A DNA stretch of 64,000 bases, from contig JADKDZ010000008.1 of NCBI GenBank assembly GCA_016718265.1, positions 84,688 to 148,687 of the forward strand, in the 5' to 3' direction. Below the pieces are notes generated by a model. That model had not been told where the DNA came from, ran no database searches, and was given only the letters and a program-made list of their open reading frames with translations. Positions 1-8,819 of this stretch are shown piece after piece. Made by a program: the position numbers and the translations under genes. This DNA is from Uliginosibacterium sp. GTDB taxonomy: Bacteria; Pseudomonadota; Gammaproteobacteria; Burkholderiales; Rhodocyclaceae. How positions within the stretch are numbered: the first letter of the stretch is position 1; each line of letters opens with the position of its first letter.

Positions 1-773
1 ACGAGAGCGTGATCGAGGAGTTCGAGATTGTCTTCAACGAGTCCGTCCGCGGCCTGAAACCCGGCGCCGAGGTCAATTTTCGTGGGGTGGCCGTGGGCGA
101 AGTTGTCAGTATCGACATGCGCTATGACCGCAAGCGCCGCAGCCTGAACGTACCCGTCCTGATCCAGTTGTATCCGGAGCGGATGCGCTCCTTGTGGCCG
201 GAAGGGGGCAGTGGTCCGCAGGCGATCCAGGTACGCCACCGCGTGTTCAGTGAGTTCGTCGAGTCGGGTTTGCGGGCGCAGTTGCGCACCGGCAGTCTGC
301 TGACGGGACAGCTCTACGTGGCCTTGGAGTTCTTCCCGAAACTTCCGCGCCAGTCGATTGACTGGGCACGTGTACCGCCGACCTTGCCCACGACCCATGG
401 CGACCTGCAAGCTTTGCAAGATACCCTGGCCAGCATTGCGGCAAAGCTGGACAAGATTCCCTTCGAGCAGATCAGCGCCGATCTGCACAAGGCGCTGCAG
501 TCGCTGGACAAGACCCTGAAAGATGCCGATGCGCTCGTGGGCCGGCTCGATGGCGAGATCGCGCCGGAGATCAAGGCCACCCTGGCCGCTGCCCGACAGA
601 CCTTTGCCACGGCGGAGCAGACGATGGCGAACCAGTCGCCGTTGCAGCAGGAGTTGCAGGGCAGCTTGCGCGAGGTATCGCGAGCGGCGCAGTCGGTGCG
701 GGAAGTGATGGATTATCTGGACCGCCATCCTGAAGCCCTGCTGCGCGGAAAAATCGAGGAGAAGGCGCAATGA
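1..773 (+). CDS. pqiB: PqiB-like MCE-domain protein, C-terminal part (cut by window edge)
   Basis: This is the C-terminal part of a mammalian-cell-entry (MCE) family protein. The reading frame is open back to the first base, so the GTG at 9 is probably internal and the true start lies outside the window. The visible part holds one MCE beta-domain (about residues 10-100, with the family-like stretch SVRGLKPGAEVNFRGVAVG) and then a long helical region suited to the PqiB needle. PqiB proteins form a periplasm-spanning lipid conduit together with the membrane protein PqiA and the lipoprotein PqiC. The next gene overlaps by 4 bases and looks like PqiC, which supports the assignment over the single-MCE protein MlaD. 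Confidence 0.85.
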   Translation, partial: ESVIEEFEIVFNESVRGLKPGAEVNFRGVAVGEVVSIDMRYDRKRRSLNVPVLIQLYPERMRSLWPEGGSGPQAIQVRHRVFSEFVESGLRAQLRTGSLLTGQLYVALEFFPKLPRQSIDWARVPPTLPTTHGDLQALQDTLASIAAKLDKIPFEQISADLHKALQSLDKTLKDADALVGRLDGEIAPEIKATLAAARQTFATAEQTMANQSPLQQELQGSLREVSRAAQSVREVMDYLDRHPEALLRGKIEEKAQ

Positions 774-1342
774 GTGGGCTCAAGCGAAGGCGTGTGTGGG
801 TGCTGGCAGGGCTGCTTGGCTTGCTCGGTTGTGCGTCACCGCCTAGCCGGTTTCACACGCTTGACGCCGTGGCCGAGCGGGTGGCGCAGCCGGAGCGCCC
901 GACGACGATTCTGGTGGCGCAAGTTGGCATACCGCCGCGCGTGGATCGGCGGCAGTTGGTGCTGGGCGTCGGGCGCGTGACGATTGAGGAGTTTGAACGC
1001 TGGGCGGCACCTTTGCGGGACGAAATCGGCCGTGCGCTCGCGCTGAATCTTTCGCGTCAGTTGGGCGCGAGCCAGGTCGCCGCCTGGCCGCAGAATCTGA
1101 TCGCTGACCCGGATCTGCAGGTGTTTGCGGATTTTGCCCGCTTTGAGTCGCAGCCCGGTGTCGTAGCGCTCTGCGAGGTGCGCTGGCGCGTGCGCGACCG
1201 GCAAGGCAAGACCCTCGCAAGCGGAAGCCGGACGTATGAGACCCAACCCGAAGACGCCCGGCTCACAAGCCTGACGATGGCGCACAACCGCAACCTGGCA
1301 GCTTTGGGGGCGGACATCGCCGCGGCGCTTCGGGCACCTTGA
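770..1342 (+). CDS. pqiC: PqiC-like outer-membrane lipoprotein (ABC-type transport auxiliary family)
   Basis: A 190-residue lipoprotein. The N-terminus is basic, followed by a hydrophobic stretch and a lipobox (LLGC, Cys about residue 21). The rest fits the PqiC/YmbA family (ABC-type transport auxiliary component), including the early RFHTLDA segment. PqiC is thought to dock the PqiB tube to the outer membrane. The ATG overlaps the end of pqiB (ATGA), so the two are translationally coupled. The symbol rests on this context plus the family resemblance. Confidence 0.8.
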   Translation: MSGLKRRRVWVLAGLLGLLGCASPPSRFHTLDAVAERVAQPERPTTILVAQVGIPPRVDRRQLVLGVGRVTIEEFERWAAPLRDEIGRALALNLSRQLGASQVAAWPQNLIADPDLQVFADFARFESQPGVVALCEVRWRVRDRQGKTLASGSRTYETQPEDARLTSLTMAHNRNLAALGADIAAALRAP

Positions 1343-1433
1343 GCGCGAGGGAGCGGCCACTGCGCCCGGTTCTCTTGCATGGCGACGTCGAGCAAGTGTG
1401 TCCGGTGCGCTGTGACGTGGCAGAATCGCGGCC

Positions 1434-2606
1434 ATGATTCCGTCCGATGAATTCGACATTCTGATCATTGGCGCTGGCCTGGCCGGCGCGAGTCTGGCGT
1501 GTGCCTTGCGCGGGAGCCGGTTTCGCGTGGGCGTGCTGGAGGCAGCGCAGACACCTTGCCTGGCAGAGGGCTGGGATGCGCGGATCTACGCCATCAGCCC
1601 GGCCAATGTGGCTTTTCTCACCCGGACGGGCGCTTGGCCGCGTCTGGAGGTACAGCGCATGCAGGCAGTCTCGCGCATGGATGTGCGGGGTGATCGCGGT
1701 GGGCGCCTGCAGTTCTCGGCCTACGATGCCGGTGTCGATGCACTGGCACATATCGTCGAAAGTAATCGTCTGGCGGGCGCATTGCGGGAGGCCGTTCAGG
1801 GGGCTGCCGGTCTGAGCTTCATACCGGGGCAAGCTGCCAGGCTGAGTCTGGAAGAAGCGGGGGCTCGGGTGAATCTCACCGACGGCCGCGTACTCCGGGC
1901 CGCGCTGGTGGTCGGCGCGGATGGCGCGCAATCCTGGACCCGTGCTGCGGCGGGCCTGCGTGCGACGACCCATTCGTATGACGAGCTTGGCGTGGTGGCG
2001 AATTTTGCGTGCGAGAAGCCGCACCGTGCGACGGCCTATCAGTGGTTTCGCGCGGACGGGATACTGGCTTATTTACCCTTGCCCGCGAACCAGATCTCGA
2101 TCGTCTGGTCTACCCCCGAGGCGCATGCGCGAGAGTTGCTGGGTCTGAGTCATGAGGCGCTGGCAGCACGGGTGGCCGAGGCCGGGGAGCATGTGTTGGG
2201 GGGATTGCGTGTCCTGACGCCTGCTCAGGGTTTCCCGCTCCGCCAGTTGCGGACCTCTGCCGTCGTGGCACCGCGGCTGGCCTTGATCGGTGACGCGGCA
2301 CATGGCGTACATCCGCTGTCCGGTCATGGCATCAACCTGGGTTTTCAGGATGCTGCGGCCCTGAGTGAGGTTTTGCAGGCCGCGCCGGCCGGGCGTGACC
2401 TCGGTGACATGCGGGTTCTGCAGCGCTATGCCGCGATGCGTGCCGAGGAGACCTGGATGATCCAGCGCTTCACGCATGGTTTGCATGAATTGTTTCGCCC
2501 GGGCTTTGCGCCGCTGTCATGGCTGCGCAATGCCGGGATGGATGTGGCCGGGAAGATCCCGCTCCTGCGCAGCATGGCAGTCCGCTATGCCGCAGGATTG
2601 TGGTAA
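1434..2606 (+). CDS. UbiH/UbiI-type FAD-dependent ubiquinone-biosynthesis hydroxylase
   Basis: A 390-residue flavoprotein monooxygenase of the UbiH/COQ6 family, which hydroxylates the aromatic ring of polyprenyl-phenol precursors of ubiquinone using FAD, NAD(P)H and O2. The N-terminus carries the dinucleotide-binding GAGLAG motif (about residues 13-18). The C-terminal half has the second FAD motif GDAAHGVHPLSGHGINLG typical of UbiH, UbiF and UbiI. Length matches the family. Which ring carbon it modifies cannot be decided from sequence alone, so no symbol is given. It sits just upstream of dsbC. Confidence 0.88.
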   Translation: MIPSDEFDILIIGAGLAGASLACALRGSRFRVGVLEAAQTPCLAEGWDARIYAISPANVAFLTRTGAWPRLEVQRMQAVSRMDVRGDRGGRLQFSAYDAGVDALAHIVESNRLAGALREAVQGAAGLSFIPGQAARLSLEEAGARVNLTDGRVLRAALVVGADGAQSWTRAAAGLRATTHSYDELGVVANFACEKPHRATAYQWFRADGILAYLPLPANQISIVWSTPEAHARELLGLSHEALAARVAEAGEHVLGGLRVLTPAQGFPLRQLRTSAVVAPRLALIGDAAHGVHPLSGHGINLGFQDAAALSEVLQAAPAGRDLGDMRVLQRYAAMRAEETWMIQRFTHGLHELFRPGFAPLSWLRNAGMDVAGKIPLLRSMAVRYAAGLW

Positions 2607-2640
2607 TGGGCGGATGAGCCTGCCTTTATGGAGAATAGTT

Positions 2641-3369
2641 TTGAACCGCTTGCTGAAAACCGTGGTTGCCTTGGCGCTTGTCCCGACGTCTTTCTCCTGT
2701 TTTGCAGATGACGCGCTGATCCGCAAGGCTGTGAATACGATGTTCAATACGCAGGATGCGGTTCGCGAGATTACGAAACTGCCCTACGGCGATCTGCATG
2801 AAGTCGTCCTGACGGACGGCCAGGTGCTGTACATGGATGGGCGTGGCAAGTACCTGATCCAGGGTTCCTTGATCGATGTCGATAAACGGCTGGATGTGAC
2901 CGAGAAGCGCGAGAGTGATCGTGCCCGGTTGAATTTTGCTGATTTGCCGCTCAATCAGGCGATCAAGCAGGTGCGCGGCAATGGCAAGCGCGTGCTGGTG
3001 ACGTTTGAGGATGTTAACTGCGGCTACTGCAAGAAGCTTGCCGCCGATCTCAAGAATCTGAAAGATGCCACCATCTATACCTTCATGATCGCGATCCTGG
3101 CCGCGGACTCTGAGGTCAAAGCCAAAAACATCTGGTGTGCGGCTGACCGGGCGAAAGCCTGGAATGACTGGATGGTGGAGGGTAACGAGCCTCCGGCTGC
3201 CAAGTGTGACGATCCGATCAGAAAGAACCTTGAGCTCGCCAACAAATACCGTATCCGCGGGACGCCTGCCATCTACCTGTCTGATGGCACGCGAGCGGGC
3301 GGCGGCTACATCTCGCTGGATAAAATTGATGCGGCCTTGAACCGCGTCGAGGCAGCTGCGAAGAAGTAG
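2641..3369 (+). CDS. dsbC: DsbC-type periplasmic thiol:disulfide interchange protein
   Basis: Periplasmic disulfide isomerase. A signal peptide ends near SFSCFADD. A DsbC/G-type dimerisation domain follows, then a thioredoxin-fold domain with active site CGYC (Cys127 and Cys130) and the cis-proline motif GTPAIY. Mature length (about 220 residues) matches DsbC. An ATG lies at 2614, but a TTG at 2641 follows a GGAG ribosome site (2630-2633) at good spacing and gives a compact signal peptide, so I prefer it. The far-upstream ATG at 2476 would run through the ubiH-like gene and is unlikely. It ends 4 bases from the convergent lyase gene. Confidence 0.88.
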   Translation: MNRLLKTVVALALVPTSFSCFADDALIRKAVNTMFNTQDAVREITKLPYGDLHEVVLTDGQVLYMDGRGKYLIQGSLIDVDKRLDVTEKRESDRARLNFADLPLNQAIKQVRGNGKRVLVTFEDVNCGYCKKLAADLKNLKDATIYTFMIAILAADSEVKAKNIWCAADRAKAWNDWMVEGNEPPAAKCDDPIRKNLELANKYRIRGTPAIYLSDGTRAGGGYISLDKIDAALNRVEAAAKK

Positions 3370-3373
3370 CGCG

Positions 3374-4516
3374 CTAGCCTGCGGAGAGGGCAGCTTGCAT
3401 GCGGCTGAGAGCCTGGCTAAGCAGGCTGCGGCTGCAGGCAAAATTCAGGCGAACATAGCCTTCCATGCCAAAGTCCTTGCCGTCCGACAGGCCCACGCCG
3501 TGGTGCTCAAAGAAGCGTTGCGGCCGTGCCTGATTCAATTCCCGGCAGTCGATCCATGCCAGGTAGGTCGCTTCGACAGGCGTGCTGCGTAGGCCCGGCA
3601 TGCTCGCGATGTTGTCGGTCACCAGCCGTGCGTTTTCGCGAAGGTAGCCGAGCAGGGCTTGCCGCCATGGGTCACCGTGTCGGTAGGCCGCTTCGGTGGC
3701 CACCAGCCCCAGCAGGTTGGGGGACGAAATCAAGCCCTGACCGGCCAGGATGAATTGCTGGCGAAGCTGCGCATTCGGGATGATGGCGAAGGCCGTCGAC
3801 AGTGCCGGGATGTTCCAGGTCTTGGATGGCGCCATCAAGGTAATGGTCCGCTGCGCGAGGGACTCATCCAGGGCGGCGATCGGGCGGTAGGTGGACTGGG
3901 CGTCCAGCACCAGGCCGCAGTGAATGTCGTCCGAGCAGATCAGCCAGTCATGGTGGTCCGCGTAGCGCCCCAGCCGCAGCAGTTCTTCACGCGTCCAGAC
4001 CCGCCCGACGGGGTTGTGTGGGTTGCACAGCATCAACAAGCGGATGGCATGGTGGTCCAGGCTCGCAAAGTGCTCCCAGTCGATTCCCCAGTGGCCCTCC
4101 GTCTCGACGAGGTGGCTGCGGATGAGGCGGCGTTCATGATTGGCGGGGGCTGCCAGAATGGGCGGGTATACCGGTGGAAAGGCGAGAATTCCCGCGCCCG
4201 GTTCACCGGCAAGTCGGCACGCGAGATTGAAGCCGGGTATGACGCCCGGTAGCCATACGATCCACTCGGGGGCGATCTGCCAGGCGTGATCGCGGGCGAT
4301 GCCTTCGACGACAGCCAGGTTCAGCGAGGGCCAGGGATGGGCATAACCCAGGACGGGGTGGTCGAGTCGGGCTGTGATCGCCGTGCGAATCACCTCTGGC
4401 GTGGCGAAGTCCATGTCCGCCACCCAGAGCGGGATGACGTCGCTATCACGATAGCGTTGCCACTTCATGCTGTCTGTGTGGCGGCGATCGGGCGATGGTT
4501 CAAATAGCGTATTCAT
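3374..4516 (-). CDS. MalY/PatB family PLP-dependent C-S lyase (cystathionine beta-lyase-like)
   Basis: A 380-residue fold-type I PLP enzyme. The N-terminal segment (DSMKWQRYRD, then PLWVADMDF) is characteristic of the MalY/PatB group, which cleaves cystathionine or cysteine conjugates into pyruvate, ammonia and a thiol. The PLP lysine is in SKTWN (Lys232), and CNPHNPVGRVW matches the family cofactor region. It lies downstream of cysK on the same strand but behind a hairpin terminator, so the two sulfur genes are neighbours without clearly being one transcript. An aminotransferase role cannot be fully excluded. Confidence 0.85.
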   Translation of the reverse strand: MNTLFEPSPDRRHTDSMKWQRYRDSDVIPLWVADMDFATPEVIRTAITARLDHPVLGYAHPWPSLNLAVVEGIARDHAWQIAPEWIVWLPGVIPGFNLACRLAGEPGAGILAFPPVYPPILAAPANHERRLIRSHLVETEGHWGIDWEHFASLDHHAIRLLMLCNPHNPVGRVWTREELLRLGRYADHHDWLICSDDIHCGLVLDAQSTYRPIAALDESLAQRTITLMAPSKTWNIPALSTAFAIIPNAQLRQQFILAGQGLISSPNLLGLVATEAAYRHGDPWRQALLGYLRENARLVTDNIASMPGLRSTPVEATYLAWIDCRELNQARPQRFFEHHGVGLSDGKDFGMEGYVRLNFACSRSLLSQALSRMQAALSAG

Positions 4517-4609
4517 CAGAGGCTCTCAGACATCCAGGTAGTCCGCGGCGCCGCGTGACGCGCGACCTTGCTTCAGCGTGACCTTACCCGCATTCGCTGT
4601 GACCTGAAA

Positions 4610-4637
4610 GACATCGGGCGCCTAAGCGCCCGGTGTC
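4610..4637 (-). terminator. Rho-independent terminator of cysK
   Basis: A 12-bp stem with one T-G wobble and a CTAA loop lies 21 bases past the cysK stop. On the minus strand the stem is followed by CTTTC, a short T tract. It would separate cysK from the downstream lyase gene. Confidence 0.65.
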
Positions 4638-4657
4638 ATGCCGATGTTGGCGTCGGC

Positions 4658-5590
4658 TTACACGGCCAGGTGTTCGAACAGCGCAGTCGACAAATAACGC
4701 TCGCCAAAACTGGGGATGACGACGACGGTCGTCTTGCCACTGTTCTCCGGGCGCCGGGCAACTTCTAGCGCGGCCCAGATGGCAGCGCCCGACGAGATGC
4801 CCACCAGCAGCCCCTCTTCGGTGGCGGCGCGGCGAGCGAGGTCGAAGGCGTCGGCATTCTTGACACGCACGATCTCGTCGTAAATCGTCGTGTTCAACAC
4901 GCTGGGGACAAACCCGGCACCAATACCCTGGATCGGGTGTGGCCCGCGCTGCCCGCCCGACAAGACCGGGCTGGCGTCAGGCTCGACCGCGATCACTTTC
5001 AGCGAGGGCTTGCGCGCCTTGAGCACTTCACCGACACCTGTAATTGTGCCGCCGGTACCAATACCGGCCACAAAAAGATCGACGCTGCCGTCCGTGTCGC
5101 GCCAGATCTCCTCCGCCGTGGTCTGGCGGTGGATGGCGGGGTTGGCCGGGTTGTCGAATTGCTGCGGGATAAAGTAGCGGCTGTCGCTCTCGGCGAGCTC
5201 CTGTGCCCGGCGGATGGCGCCGGGCATCCCTTCGGGGCCGGGGGTCAGGATCAGTTCGGCACCGTAGGCCTTGAGCAGCAGGCGACGCTCGCGGCTCATG
5301 GTCTCCGGCATCACGAACGCCGCCTTGTAACCTTTGGCCGCGCAGACCATGGCCAGTCCAATGCCGGTGTTGCCGGAGGTAGGCTCCAGGATGATGGTGT
5401 CGGGGCCGATCTTCCCGGCCTGCTCGGCCGCTTCGATCATGGCCGCCGCGATACGATCCTTGACGCTGTGACCCGGGTTGAAAAACTCCAGCTTGGCCAG
5501 AATCTGGCCATCGATCTGGGCTGACAGACGGTTGAGGCGAACAAGCGGGGTGTTGCCGATCAGTTCGGTCACATTCTGGGCGACGCGCAT
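4658..5590 (-). CDS. cysK: Cysteine synthase A (O-acetylserine sulfhydrylase)
   Basis: Condenses O-acetylserine with sulfide to give cysteine, the last step of assimilation. The 310-residue protein shows IGNTPLVRL near the N-terminus, the PLP lysine in HSVKDR (Lys44), the substrate loop TSGNTGIGLA, the HPIQGIGAGFVP segment, and the phosphate-binding GISSGAA. These are diagnostic of CysK/CysM; the GIGAGFVP stretch and length favour CysK. A strong ribosome site (AAGGAGAG on the minus strand) precedes the ATG. It is separated from the heptose gene by about 95 bases that hold a plausible promoter. Confidence 0.93.
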   Translation of the reverse strand: MRVAQNVTELIGNTPLVRLNRLSAQIDGQILAKLEFFNPGHSVKDRIAAAMIEAAEQAGKIGPDTIILEPTSGNTGIGLAMVCAAKGYKAAFVMPETMSRERRLLLKAYGAELILTPGPEGMPGAIRRAQELAESDSRYFIPQQFDNPANPAIHRQTTAEEIWRDTDGSVDLFVAGIGTGGTITGVGEVLKARKPSLKVIAVEPDASPVLSGGQRGPHPIQGIGAGFVPSVLNTTIYDEIVRVKNADAFDLARRAATEEGLLVGISSGAAIWAALEVARRPENSGKTTVVVIPSFGERYLSTALFEHLAV

Positions 5591-5622
5591 GGCAGGACTC
5601 TCCTTTAGCTGAGGGATGCGGG

Positions 5623-5651
5623 ATTCTAGTTCGCCGAAAAAGGAATATGAA
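5623..5651 (-). promoter_or_regulatory. Candidate sigma-70 promoter for cysK
   Basis: Read on the minus strand, TTCATA (5651-5646) and TAGAAT (5628-5623) are separated by 17 bases. They match the -35 and -10 consensus at 4 of 6 and 5 of 6 positions. Transcription would start near 5616, giving a leader of about 25 bases. The region is otherwise pyrimidine-rich; no CysB site could be identified by eye. Confidence 0.4.
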
Positions 5652-5686
5652 AGGAAGTAAAAGTCACTAAGGAGAATAAAGAGACT

Positions 5687-6175
5687 TCAAAGCGCCTTGA
5701 TCTTGCCCAGCAGCGCCGTTGTCGAGCGATCCACTTCAAAAGGAATCGAGTGCACGCTGCCACCCCAGGCAAGTACCTCTGCATGGCCGACGATCCGCTC
5801 GATCGGCCAGTCGCCTCCTTTGACAAGAATGTCTGGCCGGCTTTCCAGTATTCGCGCCAGCGGCGTGTCTTCGTCAAACCACGTGACCAGGTCGACACAG
5901 CCAAGTGCGGCCATGACGGCGGCACGATCTTCAAGCGGGTTGATGGGGCGTTCATCGCCCTTGCCTTGTCTTTTGACCGACGCGTCGGTGTTCAGGGCGA
6001 CGATCATTGCGGCGCCGAGCGCCCGTGCCTGGCCGAGATAGGTTACGTGGCCGCGGTGAAGGATATCGAAGCAGCCGTTGGTAAAAACCAGCGGGTGAGG
6101 GAGCGATGCAAGGCGCTGCGCTAATTCTGCGGGCGGACATATCTTGCTCTCGGAACTCGGGCGTGCGTATTTCAT
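5687..6175 (-). CDS. rfaE2: D-glycero-beta-D-manno-heptose 1-phosphate adenylyltransferase
   Basis: Activates heptose-1-phosphate to ADP-heptose for lipopolysaccharide inner core. At 162 residues it corresponds only to the cytidylyltransferase-like half of HldE, so the kinase half must be a separate gene outside the window, as is common in betaproteobacteria. Motifs: nucleotide-binding VFTNGCFDILHRGHV, then KGDERPINPLEDRAAVMAAL and VKGGDWP. The ORF extends to 6223, but the ATG at 6175 has a GGA at suitable distance and gives the expected length. Confidence 0.88.
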   Translation of the reverse strand: MKYARPSSESKICPPAELAQRLASLPHPLVFTNGCFDILHRGHVTYLGQARALGAAMIVALNTDASVKRQGKGDERPINPLEDRAAVMAALGCVDLVTWFDEDTPLARILESRPDILVKGGDWPIERIVGHAEVLAWGGSVHSIPFEVDRSTTALLGKIKAL

Positions 6176-6674
6176 GATGAATCCAGATTTGGGAATGCGG
6201 CTAATCTTAACCCGGCGCCGCATAGTGCCGGGCTCGTCGCGGACGAAACCTCGTCACCCATGGACGGGGAAAGGTGATCCTGCATGGTGACTTGCCCTTT
6301 GGTCGGTGAGTACTGAAAGCCGGCGTTTTGAAAGGGTCCGATCGTGTCTGTGTGCGTGTTTTGCGTAGGGGCCAGCGCGTCCGAAACTCAGCTGCGCTGC
6401 CATGGTTTCTTTGTTGCCGGAATGATTTAACACTTTAGTATCTGAGTTATAAAGGGTTTTTTATGTCGCGATAAAGCGTCGTATTCGCAGGGCGGAGCGC
6501 GCCCCGGATGCGACCTGCTCGCTCTGGCGAGTCGTCGGCTGGGGCGGCCCATGACGAAGCACCTTGCAGCGAGAAAATGGTCGTGATGCTGTCGACACCC
6601 GTGCAACAGGCATTTAGGTTAATCTTCGGCCCACCCCACCCGTATGCTGGTGGCACTGCGGAAAGCGTGCGTCC
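6176..6674. other. Intergenic region between divergent rfaE2 and response-regulator genes
   Basis: About 500 bases with no convincing gene. It contains one AT-rich patch (about 6420-6465) inside otherwise GC-rich sequence, where a possible promoter lies. No repeats, RNA structure or conserved small ORF were recognised. Confidence 0.5.
6427..6453 (+). promoter_or_regulatory. Candidate promoter upstream of response regulator
   Basis: TTAACA (6427-6432) and TATAAA (6448-6453) each match 5 of 6 consensus bases, but the spacer is only 15 bases. If real, the leader to the regulator gene would be more than 200 bases. Confidence 0.3.
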
Positions 6675-7328
6675 ATGAACGTTTTTGCCCGAAATGTCCT
6701 GCTGGTCGATGACCATTCCCTGCTTCAGCACGCGCTGAAGGCGATTCTTGAACCCCTTCTGGTTGGTGGCGAAATTCATTGTGCCTCGACCGCACAGGAC
6801 GCCGTGTCGGCCCTGCGTTCCGGCAAGGTCTTCCATCTTGTGTTGCTGGATCTCAAGTTGCCTGACAGTGACGGCATGCGCCTGATGAGCCTGCTGCGGC
6901 GCGAGGCGCCGAACGTCCCGGTTGCGATCTTTTCGGGCCAGGACGCGCCGATCTATCGCCAGCTTGCGCGCGAAGCCGACGCAGACGGTTTTCTCGGCAA
7001 GTCGATGGAGCCCGGCGCCTTGGTTGATGGTGTGCGGACCCTGCTCTCGGGGCGCCGCTTCTTCGACGATCAGCAAGAGCGTACCCGTGGCGTGCCGCAC
7101 GGCGAGACGCGGCCACGCCCCAAGCTGAGTCCGAAGCAGGAGCGCGTGCTGTGTTGCCTGATGGAGGGGCTGTCGAACAAGGAAATCGCTCAGCGCCTTG
7201 ACCTCTCTGAGCGCACGGTGAAGATGCACCTCACCTCCGTTTACCATGTGCTTGGTGTCAATACGCGTTCGCAAGCTATCCTGGTCGGGCAGACCCTGAA
7301 TCTGACCATGCCGCCCGAAGACGGCTAG
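6675..7328 (+). CDS. NarL/LuxR-family response regulator
   Basis: A 217-residue two-domain regulator. The receiver domain has the acidic pair in LLVDDHS (residues 12-13), the phospho-acceptor Asp59 in LLDLKLPD, and Lys109 in FLGKS. A C-terminal LuxR-type helix-turn-helix follows (about 150-205, with LSPKQERVLCCLMEGLSNKE). Such proteins activate or repress genes after phosphorylation. The next gene, 4 bases on, encodes a small kinase-like protein, so the pair probably acts together, although the kinase looks degenerate. The target genes cannot be read from this window. Confidence 0.88.
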   Translation: MNVFARNVLLVDDHSLLQHALKAILEPLLVGGEIHCASTAQDAVSALRSGKVFHLVLLDLKLPDSDGMRLMSLLRREAPNVPVAIFSGQDAPIYRQLAREADADGFLGKSMEPGALVDGVRTLLSGRRFFDDQQERTRGVPHGETRPRPKLSPKQERVLCCLMEGLSNKEIAQRLDLSERTVKMHLTSVYHVLGVNTRSQAILVGQTLNLTMPPEDG

Positions 7329-7332
7329 CGCC

Positions 7333-8202
7333 ATGGCAACTGCCCATGTCCAGTATGGCCGCCTGCGGGCGGCCATACTCATCCTTGCGCTCGCTCTCGT
7401 GCTGACGACGGGCGCCTCTGTACTGGCGGTAAGGCTCGTCGCGCTGCTTGTCGGCCTCGCTGCGCTGGCCTATCTCGCACGGCTGTGTCTGTCAGGGCGA
7501 GCCGAAGCGCGCGACCTCGCTGAGTCTGAGTCGCGCGAGGCAGATGGCGGAGGCTGTGCGGTACTCGCTTCTGCCGGACATGACTTGCGCCAGCCGGTAC
7601 AGGCGATTTCACTGTTCGCCGCAAGTCTCGCTGCCTACCCTTTGCCGGAATCAAGCCGCAAGCTGGTGGCCGGAATCGAGGCGGGGGTACAGTCGCTCTC
7701 CGGCATGCTGGAAGCCGTGTGCGGGATCGCCAAGCTGCAGGCTGGGCGCCTTGACTGTGCGTTGCAGCCGGTGGCGCTGGAAGCTTTTTTCGCCCATGTA
7801 GTTGAAGACAAACTCGATATTGCGCATGGAGTGCCGCTGCATCTGCGGCACGTGCACACCCGGCACCAGGTGAGCGCCGATGCGGCGCTGCTGCAGCAAG
7901 CCTTGAACTGCCTGCTCGATTTGGCCCTGAGTGAGTGCGAAGTGGAAGGCGGCATCCTGCTGGGCTGCCGGACTCGCGGCAGCGAGCGATGGATCGAGCT
8001 GCGTTACACCAACACACGCAGCAGGCAGGCGGCGCACGTCACCGAGTTTGTTCCGGGTGAAGCCTACTGCAATGGCTTGCCGGACAAAGGTTACGGTCTG
8101 GCCTATGTGCACGGGCTGGCCCGCTTGATGGGCGGGCGTCTGGAAGCGTTCGTCTGGCCGCAACGCGGCAGCCTGCTGCGCCTTCGCCTGCAAGCTGCCT
8201 GA
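7333..8202 (+). CDS. Small membrane histidine-kinase-like protein with degenerate ATPase domain
   Basis: 289 residues: two hydrophobic N-terminal segments (about 12-48), a dimerisation helix with a candidate phospho-histidine in AGHDLRQPVQ (His83), then an ATPase-like domain. The glycine-rich GYGLAYVHGLARLMGG resembles the G2 box. At the usual N-box position the sequence reads QALNCLLDLALS, so the Asn/Asp arrangement is altered, and no clear G1 DxGxG is visible. It may be a weak kinase, a phosphatase or a pseudokinase controlling the adjacent regulator. There is no periplasmic sensor domain. Confidence 0.7.
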   Translation: MATAHVQYGRLRAAILILALALVLTTGASVLAVRLVALLVGLAALAYLARLCLSGRAEARDLAESESREADGGGCAVLASAGHDLRQPVQAISLFAASLAAYPLPESSRKLVAGIEAGVQSLSGMLEAVCGIAKLQAGRLDCALQPVALEAFFAHVVEDKLDIAHGVPLHLRHVHTRHQVSADAALLQQALNCLLDLALSECEVEGGILLGCRTRGSERWIELRYTNTRSRQAAHVTEFVPGEAYCNGLPDKGYGLAYVHGLARLMGGRLEAFVWPQRGSLLRLRLQAA

Positions 8203-8213
8203 GTGCTGCGTGC

Positions 8214-8819
8214 TTATTTGGCTGTCAGATTGGCGATGTCGGCCGGGCTCATCACTTCCAGCACTTTGACAACCCGCTTGACGCCTGCCGTGGTACGGGC
8301 GATTTCTGTGGCGATATTGGCTTCCTGCTCCGTCACCATCCCCATCAGGTAGACCGTGGCGTCTTCGGTGACCACCTTGAACGAGTGCGCCGAGATGTCC
8401 CGGTTCTCGACCAGACGTGCCTTGACCTTCGTCGTCAGCAGGGCGTCGTTGGTCCGCACTGTGAAGGGAATCGGGTAGCCTTGGGTGATTTCGTTGAAGA
8501 CCTCGCGCACATTCGGCACCTTGCGCGCCACTTGCTCGATTTCGGCTTTGGCGCCTTCGTCGATGGCTTGCCCGGTCAGCAAGACCCAGCGGTTGTAAGA
8601 GGTTGCCGAAGCCTGGGATTTGGCTTCCAGGGCGTCCGGGAAGCTGCGGTTGAAGCGGTGCTCGATTTCCGTGTCTTGCAGTTGAATGCCATAGGAGCGG
8701 CGGTCCATCGAGGCGATCACACTCCCACCAACGCCAGCGGCCATCAGGGGAATGCAGGCGGGCAGGGCGGTAGTAATGCAGAGGGCTGTGATCAGGGTTT
8801 GCAAGCGGGTTTTGTTCAA
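8214..8819 (-). CDS. dolP: DolP/YraP-like dual-BON-domain lipoprotein
   Basis: A 201-residue predicted lipoprotein (lipobox LPAC near residue 21) with two BON domains, the second ending in YLMGMVTEQEANIATEIARTTAGVKRVVKV. DolP supports outer-membrane integrity and envelope protein assembly. I chose the TTG at 8819: it has GGGAGA upstream and overlaps the diaA stop codon, whereas the ATG at 8858 would run through diaA and place the signal sequence internally. diaA next to dolP is the same order as in Escherichia coli. Confidence 0.82.
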   Translation of the reverse strand: MNKTRLQTLITALCITTALPACIPLMAAGVGGSVIASMDRRSYGIQLQDTEIEHRFNRSFPDALEAKSQASATSYNRWVLLTGQAIDEGAKAEIEQVARKVPNVREVFNEITQGYPIPFTVRTNDALLTTKVKARLVENRDISAHSFKVVTEDATVYLMGMVTEQEANIATEIARTTAGVKRVVKVLEVMSPADIANLTAK

